From Palsa-147 sp049279675 (GTDB lineage: Bacteria > Acidobacteriota > Terriglobia > Acidiferrales > UBA7541), in NCBI GenBank assembly GCA_049279675.1, contig JBAPOP010000053.1, forward strand, positions 7,817 through 71,816: a stretch of 64,000 nt of DNA, in the 5' to 3' direction. Below the pieces are notes generated by a model that did no database searches, was not told the DNA's origin, and was given only the letters and a program-made list of their open reading frames with translations. Both the position numbers and the translations under genes were made by a program. Numbering within the stretch: the first letter of the stretch is position 1; every line of letters begins with the position of its first letter. Shown piece by piece: positions 52,215 through 61,198 of the stretch.

Positions 52215-53120
52215 TCAGGCGTTCGCTGCATCTAAAGCCGCAAGCGTCGCAACGACGTCCTCAATATCCTTCTTGACCGCGTTTCCTACCGGAAGGAGGG
52301 GCGCACGTGGTGGGCCGCCGACGAAGCCGAGAAGGTCGAGCGCGTATTTCAAACCCGGAATTCCATTCTTCGAAACTAGAACTTCGGATGGTATGCGGAG
52401 CTTCTCTTGAATGAGCTTCGCGCGGGCGTGATCTCCCGAATTATGCGCCGCGAACAGTTCACAGCAAAGCTCGGGCAGTGCGGACGCGAGCGCCAAGATT
52501 GCGCCGGTTGCGCCCTTTTCGAGAGAAGGTTCAAGTGTCGCTGCCGATCCGACGAGAACGTTAAATCGGGGTCCGCCCGCTGCGATAATCTCCGCCATGC
52601 GTCCAACGTTTCCAGAGCTGTCTTTCAGGCCGGCGATATTCGGATGATGGACGACGCGCGCAACAAGTGGCGCTTCGACGGCATAGCCAGTGAAGATAGG
52701 TATCGAATAGAGCAGAATTGGAATCTTCGACGAATCGGCAACACGGAGAAAGTGTTCCGCTTCGGCTTCGACAGTCATCAGAGGCTTGAAATAACTCGGC
52801 GTACGGACGAGCGCGTAATCGTAGCCGAGCGCGGCGGCCCGAGCCGTGTGCGCGATTGTTTCGGGAGTTGATTCAGCGCCCGTGCCCGCTATCAGCACCT
52901 TTCCGGGTACGGCGACGGATTTGGCAGTTTCCCAAATCTGATAGATCTCATCCCAACGGAGCAGAACCGATTCGCCGGTCGAACCATTTAGCACGTAGCC
53001 GTGCAGAGGCGTCCGGTTATAGCGCTCAACATTCGTGCGAAGGCTCACGTGATCGACGGATCCATCGGCAGAGAATGGAATGGTGAAGGGCGCAAAGATT
53101 CCGTGAAGCTTCATGGTCAA
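52215..53120 (-). CDS. DapA-family (dihydrodipicolinate synthase-like) aldolase/lyase
   Basis: A 301-residue class I aldolase of the DHDPS/NAL superfamily. The hydroxypyruvate-binding motif is NGSTGESVLL, the catalytic tyrosine is in LYSIPIFTG and the Schiff-base lysine is in NIAGLKDSSGN. The residues that make true DapA bind aspartate semialdehyde are not clearly conserved (GSTGE instead of GTTGE), so a 2-keto-acid aldolase role is just as likely. It follows carB after 19 bases. Confidence 0.85.
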   Translation of the reverse strand: MTMKLHGIFAPFTIPFSADGSVDHVSLRTNVERYNRTPLHGYVLNGSTGESVLLRWDEIYQIWETAKSVAVPGKVLIAGTGAESTPETIAHTARAAALGYDYALVRTPSYFKPLMTVEAEAEHFLRVADSSKIPILLYSIPIFTGYAVEAPLVARVVHHPNIAGLKDSSGNVGRMAEIIAAGGPRFNVLVGSAATLEPSLEKGATGAILALASALPELCCELFAAHNSGDHARAKLIQEKLRIPSEVLVSKNGIPGLKYALDLLGFVGGPPRAPLLPVGNAVKKDIEDVVATLAALDAANA

Positions 53121-53139
53121 ATCTTAGCCCAATTCACGA

Positions 53140-56100
53140 TTAATCCGCGCCCGCAGGTTGCGGTGATGAACGAGCGGCCATGGTAGCTGGCGGGGTCTTT
53201 GTTCGATGGAGGTCCTGCAGCGCCGCAATATCCGGCGATTCCACAGACATTGCTAGAATTCCTCGCGAAGCGGCAATCGCGGCAGAGAGCGTGGTGATGC
53301 AAGGCACGTTGTAACGCACGGCCGCGCGGCGGATGGATTTTTCATCGTAGAAGGACTCGCGGCCGAGTGGGGTGTTGATGACGAGATCTACTTTCCCTGT
53401 CTTCACGAGATCAACGATGTTGGGCCGGCCTTCATTTACTTTGTAAACTGTTTCAACGGGAACGCCAGCAGCCGCAACCGCGGCGGCGGTACCGCGAGTG
53501 GCGATCAGTTTCAATCCCGCCCGTGCCAGTTCCTGCGCGAGACCTGCGACGTGGCGCTTATCGTGGTCGTTAACGCTCAAGAAAACGACGCCCGTGCGCG
53601 GAAGCTTCTGCCCCGCCGCCAGTTGCGCCTTGGCGAACGCGAGGCCGTAATTGTACGAGATGCCCATGACTTCACCCGTCGAGCGCATCTCGGGCCCGAG
53701 GATCGTGTCCACGCCTCGAAATTTGTTGAAAGGAAACACCGGCGACTTGACGGCGTAGTATCCGCGGGTCGCAAGCTCGGGGACGCCGTTGGTCTGCACA
53801 AGCGGCAATTGAATATCCTTGAGCTTGCGGCCGGTCATTAATCGCGCCGCAACTTTGGCAACCGGAACTCCCGTGGCCTTGCTGACATAAGGAAGCGTCC
53901 TGGAAGCGCGCGGATTTACTTCGAGGACATACACAACGTCGCGCTGAATCGCATATTGCACGTTCATCACGCCGATCACGTTCAGGGCGCGTGCGAGCTT
54001 GCCGGTGTAATCCCGGATGCGATTCAAAACCGATGGCGAAAGTGAAACGGGCGGAAGCACGCACGAGGAATCGCCCGAGTGGATTCCCGCCTCCTCGATG
54101 TGCTCCATGATTCCTGCGATGACGACGTCGGTGCCGTCGGCGAGCGCATCCACATCTACTTCAATCGCGTCTTCCAGGAACTGGTCAATCAAGATCGGGC
54201 GAAGCGTGCTGCCGCTTCCTGCCATCAACGCAGCCTGCGCGACGTAGTCTTCGACCGTTTTCAATTCATAGGCGATCACCATGGCACGGCCGCCGAGTAC
54301 GTAGCTCGGGCGCACGAGAACAGGCAAACCGACTTCCTGAGCGACGCGCTTGGCTTCGTCCGGAGAGAGCGCTGTGCCGTTGCGCGGCTGAGGGATTTGC
54401 AGCTCCTCGAGAAGACGGCCGAACCGGCGGCGATCTTCGGCGAGATCAATTGACTCGGGAGCGGTGCCGATAATCGGAGCGCCGTTGCGCTTCAGGTCGA
54501 GCGCGAGATTGAGCGGAGTCTGCCCGCCGAATTGAACGATGACGCCAGTCGGCTTCTCGCGATCGATGACGGCCAGCACATCTTCGAGCGTGAGCGGCTC
54601 GAAATAGAGGCGGTCGGATGTGTCGTAATCGGTCGAAACCGTTTCTGGATTACAGTTGACCATCACGGTCTCGTATCCGTCTTCCTTGAGGGCGAACGCG
54701 GCGTGGCAGCAGCAGTAGTCGAACTCGATTCCCTGCCCGATGCGATTGGGGCCGCTGCCGAGAATTACGATCTTCGGCCGGTCAACGGCGTCCGCTTCGT
54801 CTTCGTCTTCATACGTGGAGTAGAGATAAGGAGTGAACGATTCGAATTCAGCGGCGCAGGTGTCCACGCGCTTGAATACGGGTTGGACGCCGAGTTTCTT
54901 GCGGAGATCGCGGACAGCGGTGGCCGATGTCTTCCAACGCTGCGCGAGCATTTCGTCGCTTGCACCCGAGCGCTTTGCTTCGAGCAGAAATTTGTGCGTG
55001 ACTTCGGCGAACGGAGTGGCGGCGATCTTCAGGTCGAGTTTCGAAATTGCGTCGAGGTGACGAACGAACCACGGATCGATCTTGGTGAGACTCGCGATTT
55101 CGTCCACTGTCATGCCCCGCTCGAGCGATTCGAAGAGCCAATGAATCCTATCGGGGCCGGGCACAGCAAGCTTTTCACGCAGCAGCGCGGTCGAGACTTC
55201 CGCGGGCGCGCGCCACGCCGTGTGCGGCTCGAGCGAGCGAATTCCCTTGCACAGCGCTTCGGGGAATGTGCGGCCGATGGCCATTACTTCGCCGACCGAC
55301 TTCATCTGCGTGGTCAGAGTCTGATCGGAGCCGGGGAATTTCTCGAACTGCCACTTCGGAATTTTCACGACGACGTAGTCAATCGTCGGCTCGAAGGAAG
55401 CGGGGGTCATGCGCGTGATGTCGTTGGGAATTTCGTCGAGAGTCATGCCGACCGCGAGCTTCGCCGCGATTTTGGCAATCGGAAAGCCGGTGGCCTTGCT
55501 CGCGAGCGCGGAACTTCGAGAAACACGCGGATTCATCTCGATTACCGTCATGCGGCCGGTGGAGGGTTCGACGGCGAATTGAATATTCGATCCGCCGGTC
55601 TCGACGCCGACTTCGCGGATGATCGCAGCAGCGGCGTCGCGCATGCGCTGGTATTCCTTGTCGGTGAGAGTTTGCGCCGGCGCGACGGTGATCGAATCTC
55701 CGGTGTGGACGCCCATCGGATCGAAATTCTCAATCGAGCAAATCACGACGAAGTTGTCGCGGCAGTCGCGCATCACTTCGAGCTCGAATTCTTTCCAGCC
55801 GAGGACGGACTCTTCGATTAGCGCTTCGTGAACCGGGCTCGCATCGAGAGCGCGCGCGATGGCGTCGATAAACTCTTCATGGTTATAGGCGATGGAGCCG
55901 CCGGTGCCACCGAGAGTGAAAGATGGGCGGATTACGACCGGGTAGCCAAGTTTGTCGGCGGTCTTTATCGCGGCGGTGGCGTCATTTACGACGGACGATT
56001 CTGGGACTTCTAGACCGATTTTGCGGCAGGCGTCTTTGAAGAGCAGGCGGTCCTCGGCGATTTTGATGGCCTGAAGCGATGCGCCGATCAGCTTGACGGA

Positions 56101-56433
56101 ATATTTGTCGAGGATGCCAGCTTCGGCGAGCTCGACAGCGAGGTTGAGGCCGGTCTGTCCACCGACGGTCGGCAACAGAGCGTCGGGACGTTCGCGCGCG
56201 ATGATCTGCTCGAGATATTCCTTTGTGAGCGGCTCGATGTAGGTGCGATCGGCGATTTCGGGATCCGTCATGATCGTGGCCGGATTCGAATTCACGAGAA
56301 CGACTTCGTAGCCTTCCGAGCGCAGTGCTTTGCACGCTTGCGTACCCGAATAGTCGAACTCGCACGCCTGGCCGATTACGATCGGGCCCGAGCCGATTAT
56401 GAGAATTCTTTTGATGTCCGTGCGTTTCGGCAT
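53140..56433 (-). CDS. carB: Carbamoyl-phosphate synthase large subunit
   Basis: A 1097-residue enzyme with duplicated ATP-grasp halves: the first from IKRILIIGSGPIVIGQACEF, the second from KIVILGSGPNRIGQGIEFDY. A C-terminal MGS-like allosteric domain (about residues 950-1075) follows. It makes carbamoyl phosphate from bicarbonate, ATP and glutamine-derived ammonia for arginine and pyrimidine synthesis. Lengths and all family blocks are present. A short Thr/Pro/Ala-rich tail is extra. It starts 18 bases after the carA stop. Confidence 0.97.
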   Translation of the reverse strand: MPKRTDIKRILIIGSGPIVIGQACEFDYSGTQACKALRSEGYEVVLVNSNPATIMTDPEIADRTYIEPLTKEYLEQIIARERPDALLPTVGGQTGLNLAVELAEAGILDKYSVKLIGASLQAIKIAEDRLLFKDACRKIGLEVPESSVVNDATAAIKTADKLGYPVVIRPSFTLGGTGGSIAYNHEEFIDAIARALDASPVHEALIEESVLGWKEFELEVMRDCRDNFVVICSIENFDPMGVHTGDSITVAPAQTLTDKEYQRMRDAAAAIIREVGVETGGSNIQFAVEPSTGRMTVIEMNPRVSRSSALASKATGFPIAKIAAKLAVGMTLDEIPNDITRMTPASFEPTIDYVVVKIPKWQFEKFPGSDQTLTTQMKSVGEVMAIGRTFPEALCKGIRSLEPHTAWRAPAEVSTALLREKLAVPGPDRIHWLFESLERGMTVDEIASLTKIDPWFVRHLDAISKLDLKIAATPFAEVTHKFLLEAKRSGASDEMLAQRWKTSATAVRDLRKKLGVQPVFKRVDTCAAEFESFTPYLYSTYEDEDEADAVDRPKIVILGSGPNRIGQGIEFDYCCCHAAFALKEDGYETVMVNCNPETVSTDYDTSDRLYFEPLTLEDVLAVIDREKPTGVIVQFGGQTPLNLALDLKRNGAPIIGTAPESIDLAEDRRRFGRLLEELQIPQPRNGTALSPDEAKRVAQEVGLPVLVRPSYVLGGRAMVIAYELKTVEDYVAQAALMAGSGSTLRPILIDQFLEDAIEVDVDALADGTDVVIAGIMEHIEEAGIHSGDSSCVLPPVSLSPSVLNRIRDYTGKLARALNVIGVMNVQYAIQRDVVYVLEVNPRASRTLPYVSKATGVPVAKVAARLMTGRKLKDIQLPLVQTNGVPELATRGYYAVKSPVFPFNKFRGVDTILGPEMRSTGEVMGISYNYGLAFAKAQLAAGQKLPRTGVVFLSVNDHDKRHVAGLAQELARAGLKLIATRGTAAAVAAAGVPVETVYKVNEGRPNIVDLVKTGKVDLVINTPLGRESFYDEKSIRRAAVRYNVPCITTLSAAIAASRGILAMSVESPDIAALQDLHRTKTPPATMAARSSPQPAGAD

Positions 56434-56451
56434 TTCGTTTTTACGATTGAG

Positions 56452-57609
56452 CTACATCGACTCCCGCATCATTTCCGTGAATCGATCGAACAAGTAGCGC
56501 GCATCGTGCGGACCCGGCGACGCTTCCGGATGGTATTGAACGCTAAAGAGCGGCAGCGAGCGGTGGCGAATGCCTTCGTTCGTGTGATCGTTCAGATTGA
56601 GATGCGTCACTTCGACATCGCTCGATGGCAGCGATTCCGGATCGACGCAGAAGCCGTGATTCTGCGCGGTGATTTCGATTTTGCCCGTCATCAGATTTTT
56701 CACCGGATGATTCGAACCGTGATGGCCGAATTTCAGTTTGAACGTGCGACCGCCGAGAGCGAGGCCGCAGAGCTGATGTCCGAGGCAAATTCCGAAAATG
56801 GGGACGCGGCCTACGAGCTTGCGGATATTTTCAATGGCGTAGCCGATTGGCTCGGGATCGCCCGGGCCGTTTGATAGGAATACGCCGTGTGGTTTCATCG
56901 CGAGAACGTCGTCAGACGTTGTTCTCGCGGGAACGACCGTCACTTCGCAATTATGGTCGACGAGCAGCCGCAAGATATTTTGCTTAATGCCGAAATCGTA
57001 GGCGACGACGCGATAGCGTGGAGTGTCAGCCGGTTTCGCGGCGGCGTTTGAGCTTGGCCGCGCCGCGTCAATGTCGAACGTATTACGCGTCCACGCGTAG
57101 GCCTTGTCGCAACTCACCCGCCCGGCGAGCTCCTGGCCGGCCATCGTCGGCAGTGCGCGAGCCTCCGCAATTAATTGTTCGCTTGGTGCGCCGTCGGTCG
57201 AGATCACGCCGCGCAAGGCCCCCACCTTACGCAAGTGCCGGACGAGCGCGCGCGTATCCAAATCCCAGATGACGGGTATGCCATAGCGTTCGAGATATCG
57301 CTGAGCGGTCTCGCGGGAGCGCCAATTCGAAGCGAGCGGGGCAAAATCGCGGACGATCAGAGCTTCGATGTACGGTTTCGCGGATTCTTCGTCGTCGGAA
57401 TTGGTCCCAACGTTTCCGATGTGCGGGCAAGTGAGACACACGGCCTGCCCGGAATAACTTGGATCGGTGAAAACTTCCTGGTAACCAGTGAGGCTGGTAT
57501 TAAAAACGACTTCGCCGCCTCGACGGGAGCGAGCGCCCGCCGCGAGGCCGTTAAAGACTCGCCCGTCCTCGAGCGCCAATGTGGCGCGAGCTTCCAGAGA
57601 CTGCGTCAG
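56452..57609 (-). CDS. carA: Carbamoyl-phosphate synthase small (glutaminase) subunit, apparently starting at CTG
   Basis: A 385-residue glutamine amidotransferase. The N-terminal CarA domain (LEDGRVFNGLAAGA, GEVVFNTSLTGYQEVFTDPSYSGQ) precedes a class I glutaminase domain with the nucleophile in GICLGHQLCG and the His/Glu pair in QYHPEASPGPHD. No ATG or GTG fits the front end. AGGAGG lies five bases upstream of an in-frame CTG at 57609, while the first TTG (57579) has no such signal and would start two residues before LEDG. The CTG is therefore chosen. It lies 18 bases past the lepB stop and upstream of carB. Confidence 0.9.
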   Translation of the reverse strand: MTQSLEARATLALEDGRVFNGLAAGARSRRGGEVVFNTSLTGYQEVFTDPSYSGQAVCLTCPHIGNVGTNSDDEESAKPYIEALIVRDFAPLASNWRSRETAQRYLERYGIPVIWDLDTRALVRHLRKVGALRGVISTDGAPSEQLIAEARALPTMAGQELAGRVSCDKAYAWTRNTFDIDAARPSSNAAAKPADTPRYRVVAYDFGIKQNILRLLVDHNCEVTVVPARTTSDDVLAMKPHGVFLSNGPGDPEPIGYAIENIRKLVGRVPIFGICLGHQLCGLALGGRTFKLKFGHHGSNHPVKNLMTGKIEITAQNHGFCVDPESLPSSDVEVTHLNLNDHTNEGIRHRSLPLFSVQYHPEASPGPHDARYLFDRFTEMMRESM

Positions 57610-57627
57610 CGTTGCCTCCTCGTGCTT

Positions 57628-58251
57628 TCACTTCGAGCTCGCTTCCACGGCGGGAATCGAACCGAAATGATCGACCGGCCAATATGCGAATACGGCCTTG
57701 CCGTAAATAAACTCGCGCGGAACGGTGCCAAACATCCGCGAATCATTGGAGCTATCGCGATGGTCGCCCATCACGAAGTAGCTACCCTGCGGAATCTGCA
57801 TCGGCCCGTAGCTGGACCCATCGAAAAACATCTGCGGCACGTACTCTTCGGTTACTTCCTTGCCGTCGATGAACAAACGGCCGCGCTGCAACTCGATCGT
57901 CTCGCCCGGCAAACCGATCACGCGCTTGATAAACGATTTCGAATGGTCGAGAGGATACCAGAAAACGATGACGTCGCCGCGCCCAATCGGCTCGAAGCGG
58001 TAGACAAATTTGTTGATGAAGATGCGTTCCTGATCGGACAGGAGCGGAGCCATGCTGGTGCCTTCGACTTTCACGGGCTGATAGAGGAACACGATAATGA
58101 CCATGGCGAGAGTCAAAGCTACGGCGAGGTCGCGGACCCAACCTTTTAATTCATGCGGAAAGGAAGGCGGTGGTTGGACGGCCGGTATGGCTTCCGGTGG
58201 TGTGCTCTCCTCCGGAATTGTTTCCGCGCCGATATTCGTGTCGTCGTTCAT
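57628..58251 (-). CDS. lepB: Signal peptidase I
   Basis: A 207-residue type I signal peptidase with an N-terminal Pro/Glu-rich cytoplasmic region, one transmembrane helix (about residues 45-65) and the catalytic domain. The nucleophile serine is in EGTSMAPLL, the general-base lysine in SKSFIKRVIGLPGE, and GDHRDSSNDSR is the box E region. ATG 58251 is chosen over the longer frame. It lies directly upstream of carA, with 18 bases between, and is separated from rsmE by 184 bases. Confidence 0.95.
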   Translation of the reverse strand: MNDDTNIGAETIPEESTPPEAIPAVQPPPSFPHELKGWVRDLAVALTLAMVIIVFLYQPVKVEGTSMAPLLSDQERIFINKFVYRFEPIGRGDVIVFWYPLDHSKSFIKRVIGLPGETIELQRGRLFIDGKEVTEEYVPQMFFDGSSYGPMQIPQGSYFVMGDHRDSSNDSRMFGTVPREFIYGKAVFAYWPVDHFGSIPAVEASSK

Positions 58252-58395
58252 CGCTAAATTATTATCTTTATAGCACGCGGCGCGCCGCACGCGCCATAGC
58301 ACGAAGCTGTGTAAATTTCCAAGAGCGTCGCATCAGGAATCTGATAAGCGTCCGGGAAGCAATTGTGATTAGCGCTCACTAGTAAGACGATGGCC

Positions 58396-58410
58396 CAACC
58401 GCGGCGGTTG
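58396..58410. repeat. 15-base near-perfect palindrome between rsmE and lepB
   Basis: CAACCGC, G, GCGGTTG forms a seven-base stem around a single base in the 184-base gap between rsmE and lepB. A second palindrome, GCGGCGCGCCGC, lies nearer lepB. No T-run follows, so terminator function is uncertain. The gap also holds a TATAAA close to the lepB start. Confidence 0.4.
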
Positions 58411-58435
58411 CTCCGTGTTCGAAACCTCGATTCGC

Positions 58436-59167
58436 TCATTCGGCCAGCGCGTACCGGAGGATCGCGAGGGCGGCGACGACTGCCGTTTCGGTTCGAAGAA
58501 TTCCTTCGCCGAGCGACGTCTCGAAATAACCCGCGGTTCGTGCCAGGCCGATTTCACCGTCGGTCCAGCCGCCTTCAGGGCCGATTGCGACCGAAATGTA
58601 TTTGCTCAGGCAGCCCATTTGCACGCTGCGAATCGGACGCGCATCCTCACGTTCCGAGAAAATGAACTGGCAGCCGGCGCGCGAATTCGCGAAAGCCTGT
58701 TCGGGCCGCATGACCGGGAAAAGCGCCGGGGGCTTGAGCTGGCGCGACTGCTGCGCAGACTCGCGAAGTATCTTTTCCCAGCGTTCGGAGCGCTTCTCGG
58801 CCGCGCTGATCAGCCGCTTCTCGCTGCGCGTTCCTGCAAGGGGCACGATTTCCGCCACGCCGAGCTCCGTCGCCTTTTCCAGGCACCATTCGAAGCGATC
58901 GAATTTGACGACGGACAATAACAACTCGATGCGAAGCGACGGCGTGGCCGCCTCGATCGATTCAAGCAACGAGAACTCGACTTCGCTTCCGTTTCGCGAC
59001 GAATTGCGAACTTTCTCGACGCGCCCGAGCCACACTCTACGGCCATCGCTCAATTCATAAAGCTGGCCTTCTTCGGCGCGCAGCACGCGCCCGAGATGCT
59101 CCGCCGCCTCGCCACGAAGCGTGGCTGTGTCGCCGTTGAACTCTTCTACGAAAAATCGTCTACGCAT
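58436..59167 (-). CDS. rsmE: 16S rRNA (uracil(1498)-N(3))-methyltransferase RsmE
   Basis: A 243-residue SPOUT methyltransferase. An N-terminal PUA-like region is followed by the knot with LLLSVVKFDRFEWCLEKATELGV, IGPEGGWTDGEI and LGEGILRTETAVVAALAI. It methylates U1498 in the ribosome. The gene commonly follows dnaJ in bacterial genomes, as here, though 148 bases separate the two. The family call is secure. Confidence 0.95.
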   Translation of the reverse strand: MRRRFFVEEFNGDTATLRGEAAEHLGRVLRAEEGQLYELSDGRRVWLGRVEKVRNSSRNGSEVEFSLLESIEAATPSLRIELLLSVVKFDRFEWCLEKATELGVAEIVPLAGTRSEKRLISAAEKRSERWEKILRESAQQSRQLKPPALFPVMRPEQAFANSRAGCQFIFSEREDARPIRSVQMGCLSKYISVAIGPEGGWTDGEIGLARTAGYFETSLGEGILRTETAVVAALAILRYALAE

Positions 59168-59315
59168 GCTTTGGGAAACTCGATCGTCAATCGCCGAGAA
59201 CTGCCCGCACGAACGTACTCTCCAGATTTCATCCCGCGATTCATCTCACAATTTATCAACTCTGGGCTGAACGTTATCTTGGATCGACAACGCCGCGGCG
59301 CAATTCCGCGGGGCG

Positions 59316-60458
59316 CTAACCGAAGATGTCTTTCACTTTGTCGAAGAAGCTCGTGCTGCGTTCGGCGGGCTTGTTCTCGACCTTCATGACCTGGCCCAAT
59401 TGCTCGAGGAGTCGTTTCTGCTCGCGTGAAAGCTTCGTGGGAATGTCAACGCGCACGTTGATGTAAAGATCGCCACGGCCGCCGTGCGGGTTCGGGAGCC
59501 CCTTGCCCTTCTTTCGGAAAATCTGGCCGGACTGAGTGCCTTCCGGAATGTCGAGTTCTTCGTCGCCACTCAGCGTCGGCACGCGGATTTTCGTTCCGAG
59601 CGATGCTTGGGTGAACGAAACCGGAATGGTGCAGAAAAGATCGGCATTCCGCCGTTCGAAAAACGGATGCTCTTTTACTTCGAAGAAAACGTAGAGATCG
59701 CCAGGCGCGCCGCCGTTAACGCCCGGTTCGCCCTCGCCAGCGAGACGCAGCCGCGTCTCAGAATCAACGCCAGCGGGAACGGCGACTTCGAGGACGCGAT
59801 CTCGCTCTATGCGTCCCTGCCCACGACACTGCGCGCACGCCTCGCGAATTACCTGACCAGCGCCGTGGCAGCTCGGGCACGTCCGCGAAATCGAAAAGAA
59901 TCCCTGCTGATAGTGCAATTGGCCGTGGCCCTGGCAAGTCTGGCACGCCGCCATTCCGCTGCCGGACTTCGCCCCGGTGCCATTGCAGGCGCTGCAATTC
60001 TCATGGCGAAATACTTTGATCTTTGTTTTGACGCCCGTCGCGGCCTCTTCAAAGGTCAACGAGAGGTCGTAGCGAAGATCCGATCCACGCTGGCCGCGTC
60101 TGCCGCGAGTTCCCTGCTTGCGGCCGCCGCCGAAAAGATCGCCCATTCCGAAGAGATCGCCAAAGATATCGTGAAAGTCGTCGAAGATTGTGGCATCGAA
60201 CCCGCCAGACCCGCCCGCTTGCTGCACTCCTGCGTGGCCGTAGCGGTCATAGAGAGAGCGCTTTTGCGGGTCAGACAAAACGCTGTAGGCTTCCGTCGCC
60301 TGCCGGAATTCATCCTCGGCTTCGAGCTTATTGTCGGGATTGCGGTCCGGATGCCATTTTAGGGCAGCCTTGCGATAGGCTGACTTGAGCTGTTCGGCCT
60401 GAACTTCCCGGCCAACGCCGAGGGTTTCGTAATAATCGCGTTTGTTGGAGGTTGGCAT
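59316..60458 (-). CDS. dnaJ: Chaperone protein DnaJ
   Basis: A 380-residue full-length type I DnaJ. The J domain (residues 5-70, with HPDRNPDN) and the Gly/Phe region are followed by four zinc-binding CxxCxGxG repeats (CSACNGTGA, CQTCQGHGQ, CPSCHGAGQ, CAQCRGQGR). The C-terminal substrate-binding domains close the protein. It delivers clients to DnaK. It lies 110 bases after grpE in the hrcA-grpE-dnaJ block, but dnaK is not present here. Confidence 0.97.
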   Translation of the reverse strand: MPTSNKRDYYETLGVGREVQAEQLKSAYRKAALKWHPDRNPDNKLEAEDEFRQATEAYSVLSDPQKRSLYDRYGHAGVQQAGGSGGFDATIFDDFHDIFGDLFGMGDLFGGGRKQGTRGRRGQRGSDLRYDLSLTFEEAATGVKTKIKVFRHENCSACNGTGAKSGSGMAACQTCQGHGQLHYQQGFFSISRTCPSCHGAGQVIREACAQCRGQGRIERDRVLEVAVPAGVDSETRLRLAGEGEPGVNGGAPGDLYVFFEVKEHPFFERRNADLFCTIPVSFTQASLGTKIRVPTLSGDEELDIPEGTQSGQIFRKKGKGLPNPHGGRGDLYINVRVDIPTKLSREQKRLLEQLGQVMKVENKPAERSTSFFDKVKDIFG

Positions 60459-60568
60459 TCGGTTCGTTATCCGTTGCTGCTTTTGAGTGCGCGCAAATTC
60501 CCGTTCGTCATTCGATGCGCGCTGGTGTCTCTACGATTCTGCGCGCGCTTTTCGTGCTCTCTCATGGT

Positions 60569-61165
60569 CTAGTTCGCCGACTTCGCGGCGGAATGCGCGG
60601 CCACGCGAACCATCGCGGGACGCAGCACTCGATCGTGGAACCGGTAGCCGGTTTGCAAAACACCGAGCACCGTGCCGTCGGGAACATCATCGCGTTCAAC
60701 CCGCTCGACGGCGTGGTGCATGTGCGGATCGAAAGGCTTTCCTTCAGCTTCAATTTTTTCGAGTCCGCGTTTCGCCAAGACGTCTTGGAGTTGCCGCGCG
60801 ATCAGCTCGAATCCCTTGCGATGCTCTTCGTAGCTAGGATCGCCGTGCGCCGCCAGCGCGCGCTCAAATCCATCCATCACGGGAAGCAGCGCTTCGACGA
60901 TGGCCTCGATTCCCCGGTGGCGATCCTGCTGCCGTTCGCGCTCGATTCGTTTCCGATAGTTCTCAAAATCCGCCTGGCGGCGGATCAGAGTGCCCTTCAA
61001 TTCTTCCATTTCGGCGATCAGCCGTCGTTCCTGGTCCGAGAGGCCGCGATAATCGACGGAGGCAGAGGCGTCCGCTAACGTGGCGGCAGAATCCACCGAA
61101 TCGCCGTCCAGAGTCACAAAATCCGCGGAATCTTTTGCGTCTTGCTCTTTATCTTTCTTGCTCAT
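60569..61165 (-). CDS. grpE: Nucleotide exchange factor GrpE
   Basis: A 198-residue GrpE. An acidic N-terminus (about 50 residues) precedes the long paired helix (LIAEMEELKGTLIRRQADFENYRKRIERE) and the compact C-terminal wing (DGTVLGVLQTGYRFHDRVLRPAMVRVA). It releases ADP from DnaK. It is preceded by hrcA (33 bases) and followed by dnaJ. The extreme C-terminus, after AMVRVA, is short. Confidence 0.96.
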   Translation of the reverse strand: MSKKDKEQDAKDSADFVTLDGDSVDSAATLADASASVDYRGLSDQERRLIAEMEELKGTLIRRQADFENYRKRIERERQQDRHRGIEAIVEALLPVMDGFERALAAHGDPSYEEHRKGFELIARQLQDVLAKRGLEKIEAEGKPFDPHMHHAVERVERDDVPDGTVLGVLQTGYRFHDRVLRPAMVRVAAHSAAKSAN

Positions 61166-61198
61166 TCACCATTCCTATCAGCCGGCCCAACGAGGAGC

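Noticed and set aside
54532..55821. 429-residue open frame on the plus strand
   Set aside because: It lies wholly antisense to carB, has no family features and is low in hydrophobic order. It is a GC-rich shadow frame.
59484..60362. 292-residue open frame on the plus strand
   Set aside because: It is antisense to dnaJ and lacks any recognisable domain or ribosome-binding site.
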